The notes under the pieces: model-generated
Database searches by the model: none
What the model was told of the DNA's origin: nothing
What the model saw: the letters and a program-made list of their open reading frames with translations, nothing else
In this document: positions 44,040 to 52,257 of the stretch, piece by piece
Position numbering within the stretch: the first letter of the stretch is position 1
Layout: every line of letters begins with the position of its first letter
DNA from: Methanolobus sp. ZRKC5
Lineage (GTDB): Archaea; Halobacteriota; Methanosarcinia; Methanosarcinales; Methanosarcinaceae
NCBI RefSeq assembly: GCF_038446525.1
Contig: NZ_CP151792.1
Span: 682,001-746,000 of the forward strand
Direction of reading: 5' to 3'
DNA length: 64,000 nt
Translations under genes and position numbers: made by a program

Positions 44040-44127
44040 TCATTACCACATTATAGTGAATACGTATACAAATATTTTAATATTCCGAACTAAAATTAAA
44101 TCTTTCTATTTGTTGGTTTAAAGTCAA

Positions 44128-44214
44128 CTATCCCCACATTTCCAACCGTTCCCTCACATGAACATTGAGGGTAAACGGTTTATCTCCGTTCGCATTTTTC
44201 TTCATACAGTGTAA
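44128..44214 (-). pseudogene. casposase C-terminal fragment 3
   Basis: Twenty-eight codons, from LHCMKKNANGDKPFTLNVHV to RERLEMWG and a stop, equal to the very end of the casposase. Homology begins abruptly at TTACACTG, three bases after the stop of another gene fragment (44217-44291), so it is a recombination junction. It breaks at nearly the same residue as the fragment at 17493 and lies 0.5 kb from an integrase. Confidence 0.8.
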
Positions 44215-44216
44215 TC

Positions 44217-44291
44217 TCAGGTCACATCACCACCTAACTTAAACTCAACAAACACAGGATAATGATCTGATTTGGAATACTCATCGAAATT
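44217..44291 (-). pseudogene. fragment of an endonuclease/exonuclease/phosphatase gene
   Basis: Twenty-four codons ending at TGA that read NFDEYSKSDHYPVFVEFKLG and GDVT. SDHYPVFVEF is the terminal SDH motif of the EEP (exonuclease III/DNase I) superfamily. Nothing else of that gene is present. The fragment is fused to casposase fragment 3, showing that two unrelated gene ends were brought together. Confidence 0.55.
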
Positions 44292-44355
44292 AATTGTCAA
44301 TCGAAAGAATTAAATTTTTATATTTCTTTTACCTATACAAATTGTGTAGAAATGG

Positions 44356-44679
44356 GTGAAGAATAGCATGTACATAAAAACAAAATGTCCCACATGTGGA
44401 GAAGATCACTTCCACAACCTTCGGCTTTCCAGAAGAATATCAACAGCAGAGATTATCTCAGCTGAGATCACAGACACATGCACAAAAGAAGAGCTTGCAA
44501 TATCTGTATTACATGAACTGGCAGGTCATGTATACAATGGGATATCCACGCATGAACTCTGCAAGATGCTCAAGGATAAGTTTGGTGTCCTGGAACAATA
44601 CTGTTGTGATATCGTCCAGCAGCTAAAGATCGAGATGGATATGTACTGCCCGGACAGGCAGCATTTGTATTTTGTGTAG
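44356..44679 (+). CDS. small hypothetical protein with zinc-knuckle start
   Basis: A 107-residue frame when started at GTG 44356, or 103 from the ATG at 44368. The N-terminus contains TKCPTCGEDHFHNLRL, a CxxC with following histidines that could bind zinc. The rest is helical (TKEELAISVLHELAGHVYNG; HELAGH is not a standard HExxH). Not recognised. Convergent with the integrase gene, which ends 3 bp after it. Confidence 0.5.
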   Translation: MKNSMYIKTKCPTCGEDHFHNLRLSRRISTAEIISAEITDTCTKEELAISVLHELAGHVYNGISTHELCKMLKDKFGVLEQYCCDIVQQLKIEMDMYCPDRQHLYFV

Positions 44680-44682
44680 ATA

Positions 44683-45936
44683 TCATGTTATCTCGTTTTC
44701 TTCCTCTTCCACGTATAACGATGTCAATGTGGGATGCTTAGCATTCACTCTCATAACCTCACTAAACTCCTGCTGTAACTTGTTTAGCTGTTGCTGCATT
44801 GTCCCCATTTCATCCAGCTTAACCACATTTTGAGCGTTAACCTTGCTCAGTATCTCATTTTCCTGTATAGCCTTTTGATACTCAGGAGAATCCGAAAGAT
44901 CAAGCTCTTTAGAGATTGTCAGATGAGCAACAAACTTCTCATATATCTTTTTCAGCTTTTCAGGATCACCCTCGTAATAAGCAGCCTTAGTATCTCCCAA
45001 AGTATGCCCCATGAAATACTCCACAATATCACTATCACATCCCTCATTTTTCAGAGTAGTATTAAAATACTTCCTCATGTTGTGACTTCTCAGGGTATTA
45101 TAACAGCCCGTCCCAGTAGACAAACCAGAATCATCTGAAACACGTGCATAAATGCTAAGAATGGCTTTACTGGTCAGTCGTCTACATTCTTCATTGAAAT
45201 CATCAAAATACTTGCGTGAAACATTCGCAGACACAAACAGATAACTATCAGGAGTAGTACGCCTCCGTAAATACTCATGTCTATTGTCATTAATAATCGG
45301 CCTATCTCTCCACTCCAAATATTTTAAAATAGCCTCAGAAGCCTCAGGAGAAATAAAAGTAATAAAATCAGTAGCTACCTTTTTACGCCTCATATCAAAA
45401 GTAGTGATTCCGGTATTTTCATCATAACCCTCATAAAATGACTTCAATGTCAAAGAGGAAATTTCAGCAGCACCCATCCCAGAAGACAAACCACATAAAA
45501 TAATTGCTCTATTCCTGATACTTGCATGATCAAGAGCTTTTCTGATATCTTCTTTACTGGCTCTTTTCATATGCTCTTTTAAGGGCTTTGTTTTCGCTTT
45601 TCTCTGCGAGTGAGGGGTATCTATGTAAAAATACTTATAAAAAGTAGCTATAGAAGCGATATATTTCTCTATCGAACCCGGCGCTAACGGCAAACTACAC
45701 CGAGTACTTTTCACGTTTTCAAGATACTGCCTGAACCTGGGCAATTTTACAAATATCTGCCGCTCAGTCATTAATTTGCCAGCTCTTATATCATCTTGAG
45801 CTTCTTGTATGAGTTCAGTAGGAGTTTGTTGAGTATAATCAGTATAGTGACTCATAGCAGTAATGTAATTTTTCCATGTCTGTTCAGCAGGAGAAACCAC
45901 AGCATAAAACCGCTGCATTGTAGACTCAGATTCCAA
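44683..45936 (-). CDS. tyrosine recombinase/integrase
   Basis: A 417-residue integrase. N-terminal SAM-like core-binding domain (about 15-130, with IEKYIASIATFYKYFYID). The catalytic domain has RRKKVATDF (beta hairpin), SHNMRKYF (HxxR), FMGHTLG and KAAYYEGD (nucleophile Tyr), and a coiled-coil tail. The position of the box I arginine reads SGMGAAEI, without arginine, as in the related broken integrase at 17626. It lies at the border between the accessory island and the core genes and is the likely integrase of the adjoining mobile DNA; no attachment sites were found. Confidence 0.8.
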   Translation of the reverse strand: MESESTMQRFYAVVSPAEQTWKNYITAMSHYTDYTQQTPTELIQEAQDDIRAGKLMTERQIFVKLPRFRQYLENVKSTRCSLPLAPGSIEKYIASIATFYKYFYIDTPHSQRKAKTKPLKEHMKRASKEDIRKALDHASIRNRAIILCGLSSGMGAAEISSLTLKSFYEGYDENTGITTFDMRRKKVATDFITFISPEASEAILKYLEWRDRPIINDNRHEYLRRRTTPDSYLFVSANVSRKYFDDFNEECRRLTSKAILSIYARVSDDSGLSTGTGCYNTLRSHNMRKYFNTTLKNEGCDSDIVEYFMGHTLGDTKAAYYEGDPEKLKKIYEKFVAHLTISKELDLSDSPEYQKAIQENEILSKVNAQNVVKLDEMGTMQQQLNKLQQEFSEVMRVNAKHPTLTSLYVEEEENEIT

Positions 45937-46181
45937 AGACCGCCTATCTATGATATCACTTCCTCAACTTTAGAGAAAGTGGAACATCCTTAATATATGT
46001 ATTGTTCAACGAGGAGTATCTTTCTGAAAATGAAGAAAGTGCTGATCAATAATAACCTATTTTATTTTTTGTTTTTTATAAACAATTGATAGTTTTATAT
46101 AGGATTAAAACGGAAAACAACTGCTTGTTGCCTATGTAGAATTCGGTGCTGTAAAAATATTGAATATCAAATAAGAAGTGG

Positions 46182-46874
46182 TTGCAAGTGCTAGCTAGAG
46201 AAATTATTGTGGAAAAAGCGATGGAATCGATCCTAAAACTCAATGACACCATGGCCCAGAATGTTGCATATGAAGCGCTTGATGCAGGAATTGAACCTGA
46301 GTATGTTATCGAAAACGGTTATTACGCTGCGATCATTAAACTGAAGGAAATGTTTGACGAAGGGAAAGTATTCCTGCCTCATATAATTGCAGCTTCTGAT
46401 GCTATGGATGCCGGAATCAAAATTTTGCTAGCATCGAAACCTGAAAGAACTCATCGGAAAAAATCGAAGGGAACCATACTTATTGGCACCATCGAAGGAG
46501 ATATCCACTCCATTGGTAAGGAAATTATTGCAACATCACTTCATATAAACAGCTATAATGTTATCGACCTTGGTGTGGATGTACCTGTGGAAACTTTCGT
46601 TGAACAAGCAATACAGATATGCCCCGATGTCATAGCTACGTCTGCCCTGATGACTATTACAATGATGAACCAGATGATCCTCGAAAAGGAACTAAATGAA
46701 GCTGGCATTCGCGATGCTGTAAAGACCATGGTTGGTGGAGCTCCAGTGACTGCTGAATGGGCTATGAAAATTGGCGCTGACATGTATGGCTCTGATACTA
46801 AGGACGTCTTGACAAAGCTAAATGCTGTTTTAAAACCCAAGCTAAAAATAGGGAGTATCCTAAAAGAAAGGTAA
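46182..46874 (+). CDS. methyltransferase corrinoid protein (MtbC/MtmC-like)
   Basis: A cobalamin-binding protein of about 228-230 residues. N-terminal four-helix domain (AMESILKLNDTMAQNV, then FLPHIIAASDAMDAG). B12-binding Rossmann domain with IEGDIHSIGKEI (DxHxxG, His binds cobalt), the SALMTITM (SxL) motif and MVGGAPVTAEWA (GG). It carries the methyl group between a substrate methyltransferase and a CoM methyltransferase in methylotrophic methanogenesis; methanol, amine or sulfide cannot be distinguished. No partner methyltransferase is nearby. The start is TTG (46182) or GTG (46188). The stop codon is supplied by the MITE at 46871, which removed the original C-terminus. Confidence 0.85.
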   Translation: MQVLAREIIVEKAMESILKLNDTMAQNVAYEALDAGIEPEYVIENGYYAAIIKLKEMFDEGKVFLPHIIAASDAMDAGIKILLASKPERTHRKKSKGTILIGTIEGDIHSIGKEIIATSLHINSYNVIDLGVDVPVETFVEQAIQICPDVIATSALMTITMMNQMILEKELNEAGIRDAVKTMVGGAPVTAEWAMKIGADMYGSDTKDVLTKLNAVLKPKLKIGSILKER

Positions 46875-47064
46875 CTATTCAGCCTGATAAAAACGCTATC
46901 AATAACAATCTTGACAAAAAGTTGAAACGTAAATTTCATTAGGATCATTTATTTTGATTGTTGCTATTGATTGCTTTTTTGATTGTTAGATTGTTAGTGA
47001 GCAGACATCTCTATTTCGATGAAATCAGTACCAATAGGCAAATCGTGCCAGGCTGAATAGTTAC
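46871..47064. mobile_element. 194-bp MITE, copy A
   Basis: Element with ends GTAACTATTCAGCCTG and CAGGCTGAATAGTTAC. It is the exact reverse complement, as far as read by eye, of the element at 57011-57204. It contains no gene. Flanks are AAAGAAAG on the left and CTTGATTT on the right: not a target duplication, but each matches the reverse complement of one flank of copy B. The sequence from 47065 to the tRNA (47386) holds no gene. Confidence 0.9.
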
Positions 47065-47386
47065 CTTGATTTTAAGATGTTCCTTTTTTGAAAAAGCAAT
47101 ATGACCTTTTGTAAGTAACACCGGTACTATTGGATGAGTTGCTGAAAACAGTATAGTAATAAACAATCATCCAAGCGGCATGATTTTCAAAACCGGGACA
47201 ATTTTGAATTGCATATGTGCAATCGCTCCAAAACAGGAAAATTCAGAATTTCCATCAGTAGCAATCCTGATAATGGCATTACATGTTCCAGCGCAGGGGT
47301 GTAATTTAAACTATTCACTGGATAATTATGGTTTTTACAAAAATTTCATCTTTTTAATGAAAGTAATCGTATTAAAAAAGTTGATA

Positions 47387-47461
47387 TGGGGCCGGGATCG
47401 AGAATCGAACTCGAATCGTAGCCTCCACAGGGCTACAGGATAACCGCTACCCTACCCCGGC
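47387..47461 (-). tRNA. tRNA-His (GUG anticodon)
   Basis: On the minus strand the sequence folds into a full cloverleaf. Acceptor GCCGGGG pairs with TCCCGGC, the D arm is GGGT/ATCC, the anticodon arm TAGCC-CTGTGGA-GGCTA has anticodon GTG, and the T arm is TCGAG-TTCGATT-CTCGA. Discriminator C73 and an encoded CCA follow, and C73 is specific for tRNA-His. The base before position 1 is A, so the extra G-1 required by histidyl-tRNA synthetase is not encoded and would have to be added by a Thg1-like enzyme. No intron. It lies inside the inverted segment. Confidence 0.93.
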
Positions 47462-47564
47462 TCGAAGTAGGTGCTTTCCTTGAAAGCACCCTATAGACGT
47501 CCGTTTCTTAGATAAATCTTTTCCTTTAGAAAGGGTTCGAACAGCACCCTTACATTGTTTTATT

Positions 47565-48356
47565 TTATATGCTGCCCTGTTCTTTCAGTTTTTTAATTGC
47601 AATTTCAGCAGCTTTTTTCCCAGACAGCATCATTCCGCCAAATACCGGTCCCATTCTGGGTGCACCAGCAACAGCATTAGCTGCCATTCCGGTGACTATG
47701 AGGCCAGGATACACTTCTTTAGTAGTTTCCATTAGCATACGCTCTCCTACATCTGCCCACATGGGTTTTTCCCCTACAACACCCAGTTCGCCAAATTCTG
47801 CGCCTGGTACTTTACGCTGCACGGTGCTGCAAATACCGGCATCATGTCCAGTTCCGTCAATAACAACCTTTGCGCGCACGGCAAGTGGATCGACATGAAG
47901 GCGTGCCGTGGAAACCGGTCCCCAGTTGATCACAAGGCCACAAACAGTGTCATTCTCACGTATCATCACATCTTCTACATCAATAAGATTGAATATCTCT
48001 ACGCCTGCTCCGGTTGCGCCACAGATCAACTTTGCAACGGATTCTATAGAACTTGCCACATAGTATCCTTTTTCATACTCATGGTAATCAATGTCAAAAT
48101 CATCAAGGATATGTTTTGCATCTTCCTGGACTACTATGCGAGGGAACATCATTCCTCCTCCCCACATTCCTCCTCCGATTGAGAGTTTTTTCTCAAAAAG
48201 GGCAGTTTTAAGTCCAGCCTCACCAAGGTATTTAGCAGCAACCAGGTTTGCAGGGCCTCCACCTACAAGTGCTACATCCACATCAGTGTAATCAAGAAAA
48301 ACCTTTGAAAATTCATCAACTATAGCTCTTGTAATAACAATTTCGTCTAGTTCCAT
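47565..48356 (-). CDS. thi4: Thi4 thiazole synthase (sulfide-dependent type)
   Basis: A 263-residue flavoprotein-fold enzyme that makes the ADP-thiazole moiety of thiamine from NAD and glycine. It has the dinucleotide-binding motif VDVALVGGGPANLVAA and the glycine-rich GGGMWGGGMMF loop typical of Thi4. At the position of the suicidal cysteine of yeast Thi4 there is H154 (ARLHVDPL), as in archaeal enzymes that take sulfur from free sulfide and turn over repeatedly. PRMGPVFGGMMLSG is the conserved C-terminal strand. Monocistronic; the ThiDN gene for the partner pathway lies at 59647. Confidence 0.93.
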   Translation of the reverse strand: MELDEIVITRAIVDEFSKVFLDYTDVDVALVGGGPANLVAAKYLGEAGLKTALFEKKLSIGGGMWGGGMMFPRIVVQEDAKHILDDFDIDYHEYEKGYYVASSIESVAKLICGATGAGVEIFNLIDVEDVMIRENDTVCGLVINWGPVSTARLHVDPLAVRAKVVIDGTGHDAGICSTVQRKVPGAEFGELGVVGEKPMWADVGERMLMETTKEVYPGLIVTGMAANAVAGAPRMGPVFGGMMLSGKKAAEIAIKKLKEQGSI

Positions 48357-48475
48357 TTAATTTCCTCATCAGAATCAATATCAAATATTTCTGATAAGTG
48401 CTATCTTTCTTAAAGTTAATGGGTAGGAAGGCACAGCGAAGTGTTTCTATCTCATTGAATTAAAGGATCATTTTA

Positions 48476-50680
48476 TTATTTGTTTAATTTCACCCAGAAC
48501 ACACTACCTTTTCCTTCCGGATTATCTTCAACACCAACTGTCCCGTCCAGAAGTCCGGCTATTTTTTTGACAATAGCAAGGCCCAGCCCACTGCCTTTGA
48601 CTCCTGTCTTATTCACTCTTTTGAAACGGTCAAATACAAGTGGTTTTGCTTTATCTGCTATACCTTCTCCAAAATCAGTTACAGTTACTTTCCATGTATA
48701 ATTGGAGTCGATCACATCAACGATTATTCTTGTATTCTCAGGGCTGTACTTTATGGCATTTGATATGAAATTTGTAAAAATTTCTTCAACAATTGGATTA
48801 AGCATTGCAGGGCAACTGTCTTTTACATTTAGCTCAAGGCTCGTCTTCTTTTCCAACAACTGTTGGTCGAATTGTTCTATCACGTTCTCCAGAATCGTTT
48901 TAATGTCCATCCTCACAAGATCAAGTTCATCCAATGCTTCTAATTTGGCAAATTGAGCAGCTGTTTCGATCATTTCTATAAGTTTATCATTGCTCTTCTG
49001 CATAGTCATGATGAATTTTGTTTTTGTGGGTTCATCTTCCATTTCTGAAAGTAATTCCAGGTATCCTTTGATGTTTCCTGCTGGATTGAGGAGATCATGG
49101 CGCATTATATCAGTGAACAGATCTTTTAGCTCATTTGAGCTGATAAGTTCTTCTTCAACTCTTTTTCTCTCATCAAGATCCATTGTTGTTCCTGTAAATC
49201 TGAATGGTTCATTATTTTTGTCCCATTCTGTCAACTTGCCTCTTGCAAGTATCCACTGCCATTTACCTCTGCTATTCTTCACTCTGAATTCAGATTCGAA
49301 GAAAGATGTTTTTCCTTCCAGATGTAGATTGATATTGTAATTTATAGGTTTGAGGTCATCCTTGTGAGTTATCTCTTTCCAGGTTTCGATATTTCCCTCG
49401 ATGTCTTTTAACTCGTACCCGATCATTTCAGCCCATCTTTCATCGTACATTACTTCATTAGTCTTGAGGTTCCAGTCCCATGTACCAAGGTTTGCACCTT
49501 CAAGTGCAAGCTCCATTACTTCTTTTGTCTTTGCAAGTACACTTTCCATATCTCTGCGAATTGTGGTGTCACGTACTACTACAAGGGCATAATCATACTG
49601 GTTCAAAGTGGAAAACGTAACATTTATTTCGACACATAAGGTGCTTCCATCTTTTCTTGTTAGTATTTTACTTGGTGCAAGGTAGCTGTTACCAAACATG
49701 TTTCGAAAATCATTTTCCCAGAAATTATCATTGAATAATTCATAGATGCCGTGTTCTTCCATGCCGATGACTTCTTCTCTGGTATATCCAAGATTCTGGC
49801 ATGCTGTTTCATTTACATCTACAATGCTGATCTTTTCCATGTCAATAATGAAGATAAAGTCATTAGATTTGTTTATAAGATTCTTGAAAAGAGCTATATC
49901 TTTAAGGAAAGACCTATGGCTTAACGCCATGCTTACAAGTTCTGATACCACTTTGAGTGTCTGGGAATATTCCTGGAAACAGTTATCAATTACGGTGCTA
50001 TTTTCTAAACTGATAAAACCGATAGCTTCACCATTTGATTCTACAGGTATCGCAATTAGGGAGTGTACTCCACTTGATATTATAATATTTCTTTCACGAT
50101 TCGCAATATCCAAAAGTTTAACGTCTTTGGATATAAAGATCATTTGTTTTTTCTTCAGTTTTTCCTCGAGCCATGGGAAATTTGAAAAAGTCACGCTTTC
50201 AAAAATGCTTTTCTGATCCTGATACTTTTTCCATTGATGGGGTATGTATGGATTGCTATTATTTTTGAATAGTATCAGGGAACTATTTTCCGAGTTGCAA
50301 AGTGTGGCTGCCTTTTCCAATGTTTCATTTATGGTCCCTTCGACATCCTTTGGTGCAATAAACATTGATATGAGCGAAGATATCATTGTCTCTATCTTTG
50401 TGTTGCGTTTAACAAGGTATTCAAGCTCTTCCCTTTTATCATCCAGTTCAGTAATCTTTGTTTCAAGTTCCTTGTTCTTTTTTTCGATATGGTTACTTGC
50501 ATAGATTATGGTGATGAATGTGAATACTATCAAAGCTGAACTGATTGTTATGAAGCTTGTATTTTTAGTAATTATGAAAGGTGCCAGCAATACAAATCCC
50601 AATATACAGACAATTAAAATAAATACAGTATTGGCGACGCCTGGTATCTTCATATTTTTTATTTTATGCTCATTTTTCAT
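48476..50680 (-). CDS. membrane sensor histidine kinase with GAF and two PAS domains
   Basis: A 734-residue sensor kinase. Two transmembrane helices (about 14-34 and 42-62), a coiled coil, a GAF domain (about 105-255; HSLIAIPVESNGEAIGFISLEN), PAS 1 (about 262-380; FIFIIDMEKISIVDVNETAC), and PAS 2 with PAC (about 390-510). The phosphoacceptor helix is DIMRHDLLNPAGNIKGYL. The HATPase domain has FISNAIKYSP (N box), DFGEGI (G1) and GSGLGLAIVKKI (G2). This architecture is common in Methanosarcina. No response regulator is adjacent, so its partner is elsewhere. The signal is unknown. Confidence 0.9.
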   Translation of the reverse strand: MKNEHKIKNMKIPGVANTVFILIVCILGFVLLAPFIITKNTSFITISSALIVFTFITIIYASNHIEKKNKELETKITELDDKREELEYLVKRNTKIETMISSLISMFIAPKDVEGTINETLEKAATLCNSENSSLILFKNNSNPYIPHQWKKYQDQKSIFESVTFSNFPWLEEKLKKKQMIFISKDVKLLDIANRERNIIISSGVHSLIAIPVESNGEAIGFISLENSTVIDNCFQEYSQTLKVVSELVSMALSHRSFLKDIALFKNLINKSNDFIFIIDMEKISIVDVNETACQNLGYTREEVIGMEEHGIYELFNDNFWENDFRNMFGNSYLAPSKILTRKDGSTLCVEINVTFSTLNQYDYALVVVRDTTIRRDMESVLAKTKEVMELALEGANLGTWDWNLKTNEVMYDERWAEMIGYELKDIEGNIETWKEITHKDDLKPINYNINLHLEGKTSFFESEFRVKNSRGKWQWILARGKLTEWDKNNEPFRFTGTTMDLDERKRVEEELISSNELKDLFTDIMRHDLLNPAGNIKGYLELLSEMEDEPTKTKFIMTMQKSNDKLIEMIETAAQFAKLEALDELDLVRMDIKTILENVIEQFDQQLLEKKTSLELNVKDSCPAMLNPIVEEIFTNFISNAIKYSPENTRIIVDVIDSNYTWKVTVTDFGEGIADKAKPLVFDRFKRVNKTGVKGSGLGLAIVKKIAGLLDGTVGVEDNPEGKGSVFWVKLNK

Positions 50681-50821
50681 CGTATCATATATATTGTTTT
50701 AATTAGTATATTTATTATTCGTTTGTATGTTTTCTGGGTAAAAAGGTTCTCAACTCCGAAACCTTTAAGGGTTACCTTTAATAGTTTTCATAATTCATTC
50801 ATGTATTAGAAGAAAAAAGAG

Positions 50822-51949
50822 ATGATATTCATAGTACGTACAGCCCAAAAAACCAGCTCGAAATCTAGCAGAGAAGTAACAACAGAACCCGCAGAATGTA
50901 CTGCAGAATTCCTTGTAATGGAGCCGGCAGGTTATCCAATGGCCAGTGTCCTTGATGAGTACCCTGAGATATCTGACCCTGGAGTTTTTGAACATTATGC
51001 AAGGGAGCAGTGGAAGGGTTACAAGGCCCATAAAGGCGATTATCTTTTTGACCGGCGCATGTATCCTGACTTTGCCTACAAGGTTGCCGATGTTGAACCG
51101 CCGGGTTCTGTGATTGGACAGAATACCCATATAATAGTCAGGGATGCCGTTGTTGGTAGTATCCCTACAATTGATTTTAGAAGTGATGTGACTTTTGATG
51201 ATGTCATTGGGCAGCAAAATGCACGTAAAAAATGTAAACTGATAGAGCGTTTTCTTGAAGCGCCTGATAAATTTGGTAAGTGGGCTCCCAGAAACGTCCT
51301 ATTTTATGGTCCATCTGGCACTGGCAAGACAATGCTTGCAAAAGCACTGGCAAATAAAGCTCATGTACCTATTATTCCTGTGAAGGCTACAGAACTCATT
51401 GGTGAGTTTGTAGGTGAGGGTGCCAGACAGATACACCAGTTATATGAGCGGGCACAGGAGATGGCGCCATGTATTCTTTTCATCGATGAGCTGGATGCCA
51501 TTGCTCTTGACCGCAGGCATCAGGAATTGCGAGGGGATGTTGCAGAAATAGTAAATGCACTGCTCACTGAAATGGATGGTATTGTGGAACGTCCTGGAGT
51601 ATGTACGATTGGAGCCACAAATCGTACTGATACGATAGATCCTGCTGTAAGAAGCAGGTTTGAAGAAGAGATTGAGTTCACACTGCCGGATGAAAAAGAA
51701 CGCCTTACAATTCTTGAGTCCAATATACAGACTTTCCCGATTCCCGCAAAAGATGTTGATCTTAAGGTAGTTGCAAAGATGACAGAGGGACTCTCCGGAA
51801 GGGATCTTGTTGGCAAGGTGCTTAAAACTGCACTTCATAATGTTATCATAGAGGATAGGGACAGTGTAACCCAGGATGATCTGCTTGCTTCCGTCAAGAA
51901 ACTCAAGAATATTCCAATGCCCTCAAATTCCGATAGGATGTACATATAA
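50822..51949 (+). CDS. archaeal AAA ATPase (CDC48/proteasome-ATPase-like, single domain)
   Basis: A 375-residue protein. A 120-residue N-terminal region of unknown type is followed by one AAA module: FDDVIGQQNARKK, Walker A GPSGTGKT (about 163-170), the pore-like segment TELIGEFVGEG, Walker B CILFIDELDAIA, sensor 1 GATNRTD, arginine finger DPAVRSRFEEEI and a C-terminal helical lid. It resembles the single-ring archaeal AAA ATPases found in methanogens whose substrate is not known; it lacks a coiled coil and HbYX tail, so it is not a standard PAN. A small gene follows 38 bp later. Confidence 0.85.
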   Translation: MIFIVRTAQKTSSKSSREVTTEPAECTAEFLVMEPAGYPMASVLDEYPEISDPGVFEHYAREQWKGYKAHKGDYLFDRRMYPDFAYKVADVEPPGSVIGQNTHIIVRDAVVGSIPTIDFRSDVTFDDVIGQQNARKKCKLIERFLEAPDKFGKWAPRNVLFYGPSGTGKTMLAKALANKAHVPIIPVKATELIGEFVGEGARQIHQLYERAQEMAPCILFIDELDAIALDRRHQELRGDVAEIVNALLTEMDGIVERPGVCTIGATNRTDTIDPAVRSRFEEEIEFTLPDEKERLTILESNIQTFPIPAKDVDLKVVAKMTEGLSGRDLVGKVLKTALHNVIIEDRDSVTQDDLLASVKKLKNIPMPSNSDRMYI

Positions 51950-51987
51950 GGATATCTTTTTAAACCTGGCAAATATATCGGTGGAAT

Positions 51988-52254
51988 ATGTCTGAGGTAA
52001 ATGAGTCTGACAGATTTGAGTGCGTTGTCGTTAATGTGATTGACACACTTATGTGGAAAGGTGTGGTTGTCCAGGAGATCGAATCTGGGGGGCGTGTCTA
52101 TTTCGGCAAGGTCAAAGCAGAAGGTTTCGCCTATGGTCCAGGGGACATTCTCTACATCGGTGTAAAACCACTTCCATATGAGCTTGAAGAAATGAAAATG
52201 GAAGTTTCCCTCTACGATGCCGATAATCAAAGGCTTGACTGGACTTTCCTTTAA
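51988..52254 (+). CDS. conserved-looking small archaeal protein
   Basis: An 88-residue protein, not assigned. It is beta-rich (FECVVVNVIDTLMWKGVVVQEI, YGPGDILYIGVKPLPYELEEM) and could be an OB-like or SH3-like barrel. It is 38 bp downstream of the AAA ATPase gene on the same strand, likely co-transcribed, and convergent with RNase Z, whose stop codon is only 3 bp away. Confidence 0.5.
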   Translation: MSEVNESDRFECVVVNVIDTLMWKGVVVQEIESGGRVYFGKVKAEGFAYGPGDILYIGVKPLPYELEEMKMEVSLYDADNQRLDWTFL

Positions 52255-52257
52255 GCT

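Noticed and set aside
44356-44679. HELAGH as a zinc metallopeptidase motif
   Set aside because: The spacing is HExxxH, not HExxH, and no third ligand region is visible in this 107-residue protein.
46182-46874. Assigning the corrinoid protein to a particular substrate (MtaC, MtmC, MtbC, MttC)
   Set aside because: The motifs are common to all of these and the usual methyltransferase partner gene is absent from the window.
47180-47443. 87-codon frame overlapping the tRNA
   Set aside because: It runs antisense through most of tRNA-His and has no coding signature.
48357-48475. TPP riboswitch upstream of thi4
   Set aside because: I looked for the conserved CUGAGA and ACCUGA-type cores on the thi4 strand and did not find them.
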